From: Bacteroidota bacterium
GTDB lineage: Bacteria > Bacteroidota > Bacteroidia > Sphingobacteriales > Sphingobacteriaceae
Direction of reading: 5' to 3'
Length of the DNA stretch: 64,000 bases
NCBI GenBank assembly: GCA_013287375.1
Contig: JABDDX010000001.1
Span: 1 to 64,000 of the forward strand
Made by a program: the position numbers and the translations under genes. The notes under the pieces were generated by a model. That model had not been told where the DNA came from and did not search any database. It saw nothing but the letters and a program-made list of their open reading frames with translations. This document shows positions 1-8,210 of the stretch, one piece after another. How positions within the stretch are numbered: the stretch's first letter is position 1; the number at the start of each line of letters is the position of its first letter.

Positions 1-409
1 GCCATTAAGTCAGATCGGTAACGTAAACACGCCTGATGCACGTACCATTGTGGTACAGCCGTGGGAAAAGAATATGCTAGGCCCTATCGAAAAAGCGATA
101 ATGGAAGCCAATCTGGGTTTAAACCCTCAGAACGACGGTGTAATTATCCGTTTAAATGTTCCGCCTTTAACAGAGGAACGTCGTCGTGATTTAGTAAAAA
201 GAGCTAAGGGCGAGGCAGAAACAGGAAAGATCGCTATTCGTAACTTGCGTAAGGATGCGAACGAAAAAATTAGAAAACTAAAAACAGAAGGTGTATCAGA
301 AGATGAAATGAAGGTAGGCGAAGCCGAGATTCAAAAGCTTACTGATGCCTATATTATTAAGGTTGAGCAGCATTCTGAAGCTAAGGAAAAAGATATTATG
401 ACGGTGTAA
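1..409 (+). CDS. frr: Ribosome recycling factor, 3' part
   Basis: This is the C-terminal part of ribosome recycling factor, which with EF-G splits the post-termination ribosome so it can be reused. The reading frame is open from base 2 and shows about 135 residues; the family is normally about 185 residues, so roughly the first 50 are outside the window. Typical RRF text is visible: NVNTPDARTIVVQPWEKNML, then RLNVPPLTEERRRDLVK, then the helical coiled arm rich in Lys and Glu that ends the protein. An intrinsic terminator follows directly. In most bacteria frr lies beside pyrH; that neighbour would lie upstream. The identification is secure. Confidence 0.97.
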   Translation, partial: PLSQIGNVNTPDARTIVVQPWEKNMLGPIEKAIMEANLGLNPQNDGVIIRLNVPPLTEERRRDLVKRAKGEAETGKIAIRNLRKDANEKIRKLKTEGVSEDEMKVGEAEIQKLTDAYIIKVEQHSEAKEKDIMTV

Positions 410-430
410 ATACCAACTTAATGTCAAATT

Positions 431-466
431 AAAGGGAATGAGCTACTTAGCCATTCCCTTTTTTTA
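431..466 (+). terminator. Intrinsic terminator after frr
   Basis: A 10-bp stem (AAAGGGAATG pairing with CATTCCCTTT) with an 11-nt loop is followed by a run of T. It lies 22 bp after the frr stop and before the next gene, so it should end the frr transcript. Confidence 0.85.
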
Positions 467-480
467 TTTTTGCATCAAGC

Positions 481-2235
481 ATGAAAATACTCTTATCATA
501 TCTTAAAAAACATCGCTGGATAGTAGCTTCCGCATTGTTATTTGCAGCGATTAACATCGGTTTTTCTTTACTTGATCCATATATTTCCGGTCGAATTTTC
601 GACACAGTGATCAACCAGCATAATAAACTCGATTACCATGTGTATCTTTTTAGGGCGCTTAAACTGGTAGGTTTAGCTATTGGCGTTGCGATGGTATCGC
701 GTATAGCAAAAAACTTTCAGGATTATTTTACCAATATCATCACCCAAAAAACAGGTGCAGAAATGTATGCTGATGGCTTAAAGCGTTCGCTTGAATTACC
801 TTACCAGGTTTTTGAAGATCAGCGCAGCGGCGAAACTTTGGGTATCCTGCAAAAAGTACGTTTAGATTGCGAAGCATTTATTACTTCGTTTATCGGGGTG
901 CTTTTTGTGAGTATTACAGGTATGACGTTTGTTATCGTGTACTCGCTGTTCGTGAGTTACAAAGTAACATTGGTATATGTTGCCGCTATTCCAATTATCA
1001 CATTTGTGAGCGTTGCGCTTAGCCGTAGGATCAAAAAGATTCAACGCAGTATTCTTTCTGAAACAACCGCTTTGGCGGGTTCAACAACCGAATCATTAAG
1101 AAATATCGAGTTAGTGAAGAGCTTGGGTTTGGTTAAACAGGAGATCAATCGCCTAAACAATACCACCTATAAAATATTAGGCCTCGAGCTTAAAAAGGTG
1201 AAGTACGTGCGCAGCATGAGCTTTGTGCAGGGTACAACCGTGAACTTTGTAAGAAGCACAATGGTGGTGGTATTATTGTTGCTGATCTTCGGGCAAACGA
1301 TCACGCCCGGTCAATATATCAGCTTATTATTCTACTCTTTCTTTTTGTTTAACCCCTTACAGGAACTTGGTAATGTAATTGTTGCCTGGCGCGAGGCAGA
1401 GGTTTCTTTAGGTAATTTCGAAAAGATCTTGAATACCCCGGTTGATGAAAAACCTGAAAAACCTGTTCTGTTAGAAACCGTTAATAAGCTGGCTTTTGAT
1501 AACGTAAGCTTTAAACACCTAACCGCCAATCGCAACGCGCTTAACCACATCAGCTTTGAAACTAATATTGGTGAAACCATCGCTTTTGTTGGTCCATCAG
1601 GCTCGGGTAAAACTACCTTGGTGAAATTGCTGGTAGGTCTATATCAGCCGTTAGAAGGCGATATCTTATACAATAACGTATTAAGCAAGGATATTGATCT
1701 TGACCAATTGCGTGAAAAGATTGGTTTCGTAACACAGGATACCCAACTATTCTCGGGAACTATACGCGAAAACTTATTATTTGTACGCCCCAATGCTACC
1801 GATGCTGAATGTATGCAAGCTTTAGAAAAAGCTGCTTGTCAAACGCTGCTAGCTCGTGCCGACCGTGGTTTAGATACCGTAATAGGTGAGGGTGGTGTAA
1901 AAGTATCTGGTGGCGAAAAACAACGTCTATCCATAGCCCGTGCTTTGCTGCGCAGGCCTGATATTTTAGTGTTTGATGAGGCTACTTCTTCGCTCGATTC
2001 ATTAACCGAGGAAGAGATTACCGAAACCATTAAGGATGTATCTGTATTCGGCGATCATATTACAATACTGATAGCACATCGCTTATCAACCATTATGCAT
2101 GCCGACAGAGTTTATGTACTGGAAAAAGGCAACATCATCGAATCCGGCAAACATGCCGACCTGCTAGCCCAAAAAGGCCTTTACTACGCCATGTGGAGGC
2201 AACAGATAGGTGAGAAGGATGTTGTAGAAGCGTAA
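481..2235 (+). CDS. ABC exporter half-transporter (MsbA/MDR type)
   Basis: This 584-residue protein has the layout of a type IV ABC exporter: an N-terminal six-helix membrane domain (about residues 15-310) followed by a nucleotide-binding domain. Walker A GPSGSGKT lies at residues 371-378, the signature VSGGEKQ near 475, Walker B ILVFDEAT near 495 with catalytic Glu 500, and the H-loop in IAHRLST. It should work as a homodimer in the inner membrane, pumping out a lipid, drug or peptide; the substrate cannot be read from sequence. A possible -7 box TATTTTTG (465-472) overlaps the T-tract of the frr terminator, so it is probably transcribed alone. It differs clearly from the second MsbA-like gene at 11725. 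Confidence 0.92.
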   Translation: MKILLSYLKKHRWIVASALLFAAINIGFSLLDPYISGRIFDTVINQHNKLDYHVYLFRALKLVGLAIGVAMVSRIAKNFQDYFTNIITQKTGAEMYADGLKRSLELPYQVFEDQRSGETLGILQKVRLDCEAFITSFIGVLFVSITGMTFVIVYSLFVSYKVTLVYVAAIPIITFVSVALSRRIKKIQRSILSETTALAGSTTESLRNIELVKSLGLVKQEINRLNNTTYKILGLELKKVKYVRSMSFVQGTTVNFVRSTMVVVLLLLIFGQTITPGQYISLLFYSFFLFNPLQELGNVIVAWREAEVSLGNFEKILNTPVDEKPEKPVLLETVNKLAFDNVSFKHLTANRNALNHISFETNIGETIAFVGPSGSGKTTLVKLLVGLYQPLEGDILYNNVLSKDIDLDQLREKIGFVTQDTQLFSGTIRENLLFVRPNATDAECMQALEKAACQTLLARADRGLDTVIGEGGVKVSGGEKQRLSIARALLRRPDILVFDEATSSLDSLTEEEITETIKDVSVFGDHITILIAHRLSTIMHADRVYVLEKGNIIESGKHADLLAQKGLYYAMWRQQIGEKDVVEA

Positions 2236-2262
2236 ATAAAGAATATCTTTCGAATCCGTGCT

Positions 2263-2337
2263 TGTCATTCTGAGCATAGCGAAGAATCTGTAAAGTAGTT
2301 TACACCGTACAGATTCTTCGCTATGCTCAGAATGACA
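2263..2337. repeat. REP-like palindromic repeat, 30-bp perfect arms
   Basis: Two arms, 2263-2292 and 2308-2337, are perfect reverse complements over 30 bp with a 15-bp loop. The arm begins TGTCATTCTGAGCATAGCG. It sits in the gap after the ABC exporter, between genes whose 3' ends converge. It resembles the dispersed intergenic palindromes seen in many Bacteroidota genomes. As RNA it would form a long hairpin and could stop transcription or protect 3' ends, but it has no T-tract. Confidence 0.85.
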
Positions 2338-2356
2338 ATTTTATTTTACAAGGAAA

Positions 2357-2450
2357 TGTCATGCTGAACTTGTTTCAGCACCCCACAGGATAAGTCTAAA
2401 ATGCGTAAATCACTTAGCATAAGAGATGCCGAAATAAATTCGGCATGATG
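2357..2450. repeat. Second REP-like element, imperfect inverted pair
   Basis: The left unit (2357-2384, core TCATGCTGAACTTGTTTCAGC) and right unit (2425-2450, core GCCGAAATAAATTCGGCATGA) are imperfect reverse complements, and each also folds alone (TGCTGAA/TTCAGCA and GCCGAA/TTCGGC). It lies directly next to the perfect palindrome at 2263-2337 and looks like a separate repeat family. Confidence 0.65.
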
Positions 2451-2456
2451 ATCTAT

Positions 2457-2530
2457 TAATCTGCCGTCTCAGTTCCGCCCTTTGTTGGTGTTGTCACCAA
2501 CAAAGAATAACTAATCTGCCGTCTCAGTTC
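2457..2530. repeat. 19-bp direct repeats bracketing a perfect hairpin
   Basis: The 19-mer TAATCTGCCGTCTCAGTTC occurs at 2457-2475 and again at 2512-2530. The second copy is the last codons of the MFS gene on the minus strand. Between them is a perfect 11-bp hairpin at 2480-2505 (CTTTGTTGGTG, loop TTGT, CACCAACAAAG). The hairpin may end the MFS transcript, though it lacks a T-tract. The duplicated gene end suggests a palindrome-linked slippage or insertion event. Confidence 0.75.
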
Positions 2531-3791
2531 TGTTAATATCCTCTAGTCCCAGCGGTATCAAATTCTTAGTTTTGAAGTAAGTAACAGTCACCACTGTTAA
2601 CGTAACACATCCGCCGAAGATTACCGCAGGAATTAAGCCCAAAATACTTGCAGCAGTACCTGATTCAAAATCACCAAGCTCATTTGACGATCCAATAAAC
2701 ATGGAATTTACTGCCGATACCCTACCCCGCATCTGGTCGGGGGTAAGCAATTGCATAATGGTACCACGAATAATCACACTTACGCTATCAAATGCACCTT
2801 CGATAAACAGGAAGAATAGTGATAGGTAAAAATTACGCGAAAGCCCAAAGCAAATAATAGATGCGCCAAAGCCGGTAACAGCAATCAATAAATTACGCCA
2901 AGGCCTGTTCATAGGTGAAAACCGCGACATGGCCAGCATGGTCAATACTGCCCCCGCCGAACCTACCGCACGCATAATTCCCAATCCTTCGGGGCCTACT
3001 TTTAGTATCACGTTGGCAAAGGCAGGCAATAAAGCCACCACGCCGCCAAAGAATACCGAGAATAGATCCAGACTCATGGCCCCCAGCATCATCTTGTTTT
3101 TAAAAACAAAGTTTATTCCCTCGCCAAGGCTGGTCCAAATATTTTCTTTTGGTTTGAACACGGCGGGGTATTGCTTCAGGAAATACACTAATATTAACGC
3201 TATCACTATAAAAAGCAGGATAACATAAAACGTTGCCGTAATACCGGCAAAGCCATAAATTAAACCACCCGCTGCCGGGCCCAATATGGATGCTATTTGC
3301 CAGCTTGAGCTACTCCAGGTACTGCCGTTAGGGTAAAGTTCTTTGGGGATGCTATGGGCGTAAATAGTAAATGTTGCCGGGCCAAAAAAAGCTCGGGCCA
3401 CACCATTGCAAAATATCATGCTGTATATAATGGGTACTATCCAGCCCGCATGTATGTATGCTCCCATGCTTTTAAGCGTAACAGTAAACATCACTGCCGA
3501 GGATAAAAATACGCCGGTATATATCCACAAAAGCATTTTTCTTTTTTCAGATTTATCAGCGATGTAACCACCATATAAAGCGATTCCTACTGCCGGGATT
3601 GCCTCACTGAGGCCAAGCATGCCTAAGGCAAATACACTTTTGGTTAACTGGTAAATATAAAAACCGATAACAACGGTTTGCATTTGGTAAGCGAAGGTAA
3701 AAAAGAAGCGCATGCCAATGTATGCGCGAAAATCCTTGTATCGTAAGGCTGCAAATGAATCTTTTTTGGGTTGACTGACTGGGTCGGGCAC
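2511..3791 (-). CDS. MFS transporter, EntS/MFS_3-like
   Basis: This 426-residue protein reads as a 12-helix major facilitator. The loop between helices 2 and 3 carries GGYIADKSEKRKML, a form of MFS motif A, and the overall pattern (short cytosolic N-terminus beginning MPDPVSQPKKDS, then FAALRYKDFRAY) matches the EntS/MFS_3 group of exporters for siderophores and drugs. It should act in the inner membrane using the proton gradient; the substrate is unknown. It starts 88 bp from the recG stop and is read in the same direction, so read-through from recG is possible. Its last codons are duplicated just downstream (see 2457-2530). Confidence 0.85.
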   Translation of the reverse strand: MPDPVSQPKKDSFAALRYKDFRAYIGMRFFFTFAYQMQTVVIGFYIYQLTKSVFALGMLGLSEAIPAVGIALYGGYIADKSEKRKMLLWIYTGVFLSSAVMFTVTLKSMGAYIHAGWIVPIIYSMIFCNGVARAFFGPATFTIYAHSIPKELYPNGSTWSSSSWQIASILGPAAGGLIYGFAGITATFYVILLFIVIALILVYFLKQYPAVFKPKENIWTSLGEGINFVFKNKMMLGAMSLDLFSVFFGGVVALLPAFANVILKVGPEGLGIMRAVGSAGAVLTMLAMSRFSPMNRPWRNLLIAVTGFGASIICFGLSRNFYLSLFFLFIEGAFDSVSVIIRGTIMQLLTPDQMRGRVSAVNSMFIGSSNELGDFESGTAASILGLIPAVIFGGCVTLTVVTVTYFKTKNLIPLGLEDINRTETAD

Positions 3792-3879
3792 TATATTGTT
3801 TGGGTTGATGTGTCGTAAAATTACTATTTATACAGCAATTTCTAGTGGTTGAATAGATATTATCACCGTAAAATTACAT

Positions 3880-5982
3880 TTAGGATATTTTATCCCAGCT
3901 TAAACCCTGCTCTTTTGATTGCAGCGAATGATGCAAAATCTGATGCTCCGGATTTACCAGCTGCGGGTCAGCTTCAAAAATACCTTCCACAATTTTACGC
4001 ACTTGTATTAATAATTGCTGGTCGGTTGCCAGGTTTGCCATTTTTAAATCAAGTACACCACTTTGCTCGGTGCCCTCAATATTGCCAGGGCCACGTAATT
4101 CGAGGTCTATCTCTGCAATCTCGAAGCCATTGTTAGTTTTAACCATTGTATTGAGCCTTTTGCGGCCATCGTGGCTCAGTTTATGGTTACTCATGAGTAT
4201 ACAGTAGGATTGTTCGGCTCCACGCCCTACACGGCCCCGTAGCTGGTGAAGCTGCGATAAGCCAAACCGTTCAGCATTCTCGATGATCATTACTGAAGCA
4301 TTGGGTACATTAACACCTACCTCAATCACTGTGGTAGCCACCATAATATGAGTTTCGCCTTTAATAAAACGCTTCATCTCGTAATCTTTGTCAGCAGCCT
4401 TCAATTTGCCGTGAACAATACTAAGCTGATAATCAGGCACCGGAAACTCATGGCTCATTGTATTAATGCCATCCTCCAGGTTTTTCAGGTCGAGTTTCTC
4501 GCTCTCTTTTATCAACGGGTACACTACATAGATCTGCCTGCCCAGGGCTATCTCCTGTTTCATAAAACCGAACATCCGCAAGCGCTGGTTCTCATAAAAA
4601 TGAACAGTTTTTATAGGCTTACGCCCTGCCGGTAATTCATCAATTACCGATATATCCAAATCGCCATATAAAGTCATGGCTAAGGTGCGGGGGATAGGTG
4701 TGGCTGTCATCACCAAAATATGTGGTGGAATAACATTCTTCCGCCACAGTTTGGCGCGTTGTTCCACACCAAAGCGGTGCTGTTCATCAATTACAACAAG
4801 CCCCAGATTTTTGTATTGAACTTTATCTTCGATGAGCGCATGTGTGCCGATCAGTATTTTTAACTCACCGCTTTCTAGCCGCTGATGTAAAACCTTTCTG
4901 GCCTTTTGTGGGGTTGAGCCGGTAAGCAGGGCCACTTCAACAAAATCATCGCCTACCAAATCTTTTATGGTTTGGTAATGCTGATTAGCCAATATTTCCG
5001 TCGGCGCCATAATACAGGTTTGGAAACCGTTGTCAATGGCTATCAGCATGCTCATTAAAGCCACCACAGTTTTGCCGCTGCCCACGTCGCCTTGCAGCAG
5101 CCGGTTCATTTGTACCCCTCGTTGGGTGTCTTGTCGAATCTCTTTTAAAACCCGTTTCTGCGCGTTAGTTAGCGGGAAGGGGAGCTTATGCTCATAAAAA
5201 TCGTTAAATATAGTACCAACCGTGCCAAATATATTCCCCTTAAACTTTAAGGTACGATGCATCTTGCTTTTCAGCATCCGCAGTTGCAATAAAAATAACT
5301 CTTCAAATTTTAAGTGGTGCTGCGCTTCATTCAATGCGGCAGCATCCGCCGGGAAGTGGATATTGCGATATGCGGTAGCTTTATCAACTAACCGGTATTT
5401 ATTGATGATGTATTGCGGCAGATTTTCATGAATATCCTTAGCGCATTGATCCAGCAGTGTAGCGACCAGTTTTTGCAGACCTTTGCTATCCAGCATAAAC
5501 TGCTTTAGCTTTTCGGTAGAGCTGTAAGCTGGTTGTAGAGTTAAGTTGCCATTTCGAGCTGGGTTAGCCGGCGAGTAGAGCTCCATTTCCGGATGCGCCA
5601 TTTGGGCCTTGCCATTAAAAAAGCCGGGTTTACCAAATATCACATAAGCCTTGCCGGGTATCAGCGTTTTCTCCATCCACTTAATCCCCTGGAACCATAC
5701 CAACTCCATCACGCCGGTATCGTCCTGCGCCTGGATCACCAATCGCTTGGTACGCTTATCGCCTAAAAGTTCTTTACTGGTGATTCGGGCAATAACCTGT
5801 ACGTAGGGCAATTCGGGTTCAATCTCGCGTATTTTATAAAACCGGGTACGGTCAATATACTTATAAGGAAAATGCCTGAGCAGGTCCTCAAAAGTAGCCA
5901 GCCCTAATTCTTTTTTCAAAACACCCGCACGGGAAAGGCCTACGCCTTTTAAATACTCAATGGGTGTTTGAAAAGGGTTCAA
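3880..5982 (-). CDS. recG: ATP-dependent DNA helicase RecG
   Basis: RecG is the branch-migrating helicase that remodels stalled replication forks and Holliday junctions. The 700-residue protein has the expected order: an N-terminal wedge/OB domain (about 60-170), then helicase domains with Walker A GDVGSGKT at 298-305, the Walker B form DEQH at 399-402 (followed by RFG), motif III MTATPIPRTLAMT, motif VI QLRGRVGRG, and a C-terminal TRG-like region. Length and motifs are normal for the family. It lies 36 bp downstream of ridA on the same strand and probably shares its transcript. Confidence 0.97.
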   Translation of the reverse strand: MNPFQTPIEYLKGVGLSRAGVLKKELGLATFEDLLRHFPYKYIDRTRFYKIREIEPELPYVQVIARITSKELLGDKRTKRLVIQAQDDTGVMELVWFQGIKWMEKTLIPGKAYVIFGKPGFFNGKAQMAHPEMELYSPANPARNGNLTLQPAYSSTEKLKQFMLDSKGLQKLVATLLDQCAKDIHENLPQYIINKYRLVDKATAYRNIHFPADAAALNEAQHHLKFEELFLLQLRMLKSKMHRTLKFKGNIFGTVGTIFNDFYEHKLPFPLTNAQKRVLKEIRQDTQRGVQMNRLLQGDVGSGKTVVALMSMLIAIDNGFQTCIMAPTEILANQHYQTIKDLVGDDFVEVALLTGSTPQKARKVLHQRLESGELKILIGTHALIEDKVQYKNLGLVVIDEQHRFGVEQRAKLWRKNVIPPHILVMTATPIPRTLAMTLYGDLDISVIDELPAGRKPIKTVHFYENQRLRMFGFMKQEIALGRQIYVVYPLIKESEKLDLKNLEDGINTMSHEFPVPDYQLSIVHGKLKAADKDYEMKRFIKGETHIMVATTVIEVGVNVPNASVMIIENAERFGLSQLHQLRGRVGRGAEQSYCILMSNHKLSHDGRKRLNTMVKTNNGFEIAEIDLELRGPGNIEGTEQSGVLDLKMANLATDQQLLIQVRKIVEGIFEADPQLVNPEHQILHHSLQSKEQGLSWDKIS

Positions 5983-6018
5983 TAAAAAATAGTTTGGCTG
6001 TGGTGGTTAAATTAAATA

Positions 6019-6399
6019 TCAGGATTTTAACGCGGTAACGGAAATCTCCACATTTACATTTTTAGGTAAACCTGCAACTGCCACAGTTTCACGTGCCGGG
6101 AATTTATCGGTAAAGTATGAGCCGTAAACCTCATTCACTTGCGCAAAATTCTGCATATCGGTTAAAAAGATAGTGGTTTTAACAATATGCCCGAAACCGA
6201 TACCCGCCTCAGTTAATATCGCCTTGATGTTTTCCATCACCTTGGTTGTTTCGGTTTTTATATCATCCAAAACCAACTCACCGGTAGCAGCGTCAATAGC
6301 CACCTGGCCTGATACAAAAATAAAATCACCGGCAATAATAGCCTGGTTGTATGGGCCTATGGGGGCAGGGGCATTAACGGTATTAATTACGGTTTTCAT
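6019..6399 (-). CDS. ridA: RidA family enamine/imine deaminase
   Basis: RidA hydrolyses reactive 2-aminoacrylate and related enamines made by PLP enzymes, releasing keto acids and ammonia. The 126-residue protein has full family length and the hallmark texts APAPIGPYNQA, VSGQVAID and FPARETVAV; Arg103 in the last one is the substrate-carboxylate-binding residue known in the family. It would form a cytosolic trimer. It is read in the same direction as recG and as the small membrane-protein gene upstream, so these three may form an operon. Confidence 0.95.
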   Translation of the reverse strand: MKTVINTVNAPAPIGPYNQAIIAGDFIFVSGQVAIDAATGELVLDDIKTETTKVMENIKAILTEAGIGFGHIVKTTIFLTDMQNFAQVNEVYGSYFTDKFPARETVAVAGLPKNVNVEISVTALKS

Positions 6400-6452
6400 G
6401 TATGTGTAGTAAATTTATGATTTAAGATAGATGGTAATTATTAGTACGATGA

Positions 6453-6596
6453 CTAATGTTTTAGTATAAACATATCGATAAGTTTCCAGATGATGCCCAG
6501 CACAAAAACAGTAATAGCGATGGCATTAATAGTATGCATCACCTTAAGGTTGAAGCTGGTTGGCCGGTTAGGATCTTTTTTTCTGAAAAAGTACAT
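6453..6596 (-). CDS. Small membrane protein, 47 residues
   Basis: On the minus strand an ATG at 6594-6596 opens a 47-codon frame ending in TAG. The protein starts MYFFRKKDPNRPTSFNLKVM and continues with one hydrophobic helix (AIAITVFVLGIIWKLIDMFI), ending in a short basic tail. It resembles a family of short single-helix proteins of Bacteroidota (I think DUF6728, from memory and not certain). It is 53 bp upstream of ridA and read in the same direction. The function is unknown. Evidence that it is real: a clear helix, a tidy start after a non-coding gap, and gene context. Confidence 0.7.
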   Translation of the reverse strand: MYFFRKKDPNRPTSFNLKVMHTINAIAITVFVLGIIWKLIDMFILKH

Positions 6597-6667
6597 ATAC
6601 AAATATAAGCAGAAGCAAAAAGATTTATGCAAATAAAAATGCGCTCATTGTCAAAATGTAGCGCAAC

Positions 6668-6700
6668 AAAAAAGCCTTCCGAAACTCGGAAGGCTTTTTT
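6668..6700 (-). terminator. Intrinsic terminator after the OmpA-family gene
   Basis: A 15-bp perfect stem (core AAGCCTTCCGA / TCGGAAGGCTT) with a 3-nt loop has a T-run on either strand, so it can work both ways. It lies 24 bp past the OmpA-family stop. Confidence 0.9.
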
Positions 6701-6723
6701 CAATATATTATTTTATCTAATAA

Positions 6724-8061
6724 TTATTGGTGGAATTCAACACGACGGTTAGCCACGCGGCCTTCTTCAGTTGAATTGTCAGCTATTGGGTGAGTTTCAC
6801 CGTAAGCTTTGATTTTTAAATGTTTAGCTTCAACACCTGAGTTAACCAAGTAAGTTTTTACTGATTCAGCACGGTCTTTAGATAGACGCATGTTGTGAGC
6901 AGCAGTACCTTCAGATGAAGCGTAACCAGCTAAAGTGATAGTTTTACCAGAAGCACGTAGATCAGCTGAAGACGCATCTAACGCTGGGTAAGATGAGGTT
7001 CTTAATACTGAGCTATCAAATTCAAACTGGATGTTAGAGAAAGGAGATGCTTTAACTGAATCCATTTTAACTGTATCCTTAGGGAATACGATAACGCAAC
7101 CAGAACCATCAACCACGCTACCAGCAGGAGTGTTAGGGCATTTGTCAAATTGATCAGATACACCGTCACCATCAGAATCTTTCTTCAAGTCAGCAACTGC
7201 AGTTTCAACGTTAGTTACACGACCTTTTAAAGCTTCAACTTCCTGGCGTAATGCTGCATCATATAATTCATCATACATCATTGCAACTGGGTTAGCCCAA
7301 GCTAAAGCTGGTTTTGATTTGTTACCTAAAGTGAACTCTAAACCTGCGTAACCGTAAGCATAGTGATCTTTTTGTGGATAACCTGAGTTAGTTCCGTCAA
7401 AGTTGTTAGCATCAATAAAGTTCTCAGTGTAACCTAAGTTTAATGCAACAACATTAGAAAGGCGGAAATTAACACCTGCACCTGCATCAAGTACTAAGTT
7501 GCTGATGTAATGTTTGCTTCCGTCAGCATTGTCAAAATCAATTGCTGTTCCGTTAGCAAGTGTACCTGTTGGGCGGTACTGAGCTAAACCTGCACCACCT
7601 TTTAAGTAAAAATTTACTGTTCTTTGGCGATGTAAGTAGTCCATATCAATGCTTGCAAAGTTATAGCTACCGTTTAAAGTTTCTTGGTAGAAATTGGTTT
7701 TGTAGGCACCTGGGTTGTTGCTACCATTGTTACCTTTAACCTGGCCACCTGTCAAATCTAATTGAGTTGACCATGATTGAGCCCATTGTTGTTTTAACGA
7801 AAGGCCGAAACCGTAATCAATAACTGCTTTTGAAAAACCGTTATTGCGGCTACCAGTTAAAAGTGCATCACCAGTAACACCACCGTTAATACCAATGCTA
7901 AATGTTCTGTACTGTTTTGCCCCGCCAAATACCTTGGCAGAAGACACGTCAGAAGATGTCTTAGTTGTATCTGTAGTTGTAGTCTGCGCGCTAGCGATTC
8001 CTACAGCCATCAAACTTACAACCGACAATGCTACTGTTTTCTTTAATGTAGAATAGTTCAT
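6724..8061 (-). CDS. OmpA family outer-membrane protein
   Basis: The ATG at 8059-8061 is the best start, because it begins the signal peptide MNYSTLKKTVALSVVSLMAV, cut after IASA; a frame 6 codons longer would need TTG. The mature protein has an N-terminal beta-barrel (about residues 30-270, rich in alternating Tyr/Asn/Gly strands), a short coiled segment (EVEALKGRVTNVETAVADL), a TSP3-like calcium motif DSDGDGVSDQFDKCP, and a C-terminal OmpA domain that binds peptidoglycan (FEFDSSVL, then YGETHPIADNSTEEGRVANR). It should tie the outer membrane to the cell wall and is probably abundant: it has its own promoter and a strong terminator. Confidence 0.93.
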   Translation of the reverse strand: MNYSTLKKTVALSVVSLMAVGIASAQTTTTDTTKTSSDVSSAKVFGGAKQYRTFSIGINGGVTGDALLTGSRNNGFSKAVIDYGFGLSLKQQWAQSWSTQLDLTGGQVKGNNGSNNPGAYKTNFYQETLNGSYNFASIDMDYLHRQRTVNFYLKGGAGLAQYRPTGTLANGTAIDFDNADGSKHYISNLVLDAGAGVNFRLSNVVALNLGYTENFIDANNFDGTNSGYPQKDHYAYGYAGLEFTLGNKSKPALAWANPVAMMYDELYDAALRQEVEALKGRVTNVETAVADLKKDSDGDGVSDQFDKCPNTPAGSVVDGSGCVIVFPKDTVKMDSVKASPFSNIQFEFDSSVLRTSSYPALDASSADLRASGKTITLAGYASSEGTAAHNMRLSKDRAESVKTYLVNSGVEAKHLKIKAYGETHPIADNSTEEGRVANRRVEFHQ

Positions 8062-8098
8062 AGTTTTAAGATTAAACAATTTAATTGTGATTTTTTTT

Positions 8099-8133
8099 CA
8101 AAATTAGTAATTATGTTTGAAACGATTACCAAA
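8099..8133 (-). promoter_or_regulatory. Promoter of the OmpA-family gene
   Basis: Reading the minus strand, a -33 box TTTG (8130-8133) and a -7 box TAATTTTG (8099-8106) are 23 bp apart. This fits the Bacteroidota promoter pattern, at the wide end of its spacing. It lies about 38 bp upstream of the chosen ATG. Confidence 0.6.
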
Positions 8134-8210
8134 TTTTGTTCCAAAAATCATATTACTTATACAAATAAAGTAAAAAGATTGTTTAAATAAAGTTTATAAA
8201 TGTACATAAT

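Noticed and set aside
2263..2337. The long palindrome as a terminator of the ABC exporter gene
   Set aside because: It has no T-tract and its sequence matches the style of dispersed repeats. It is listed as a repeat, though it may still end transcripts.
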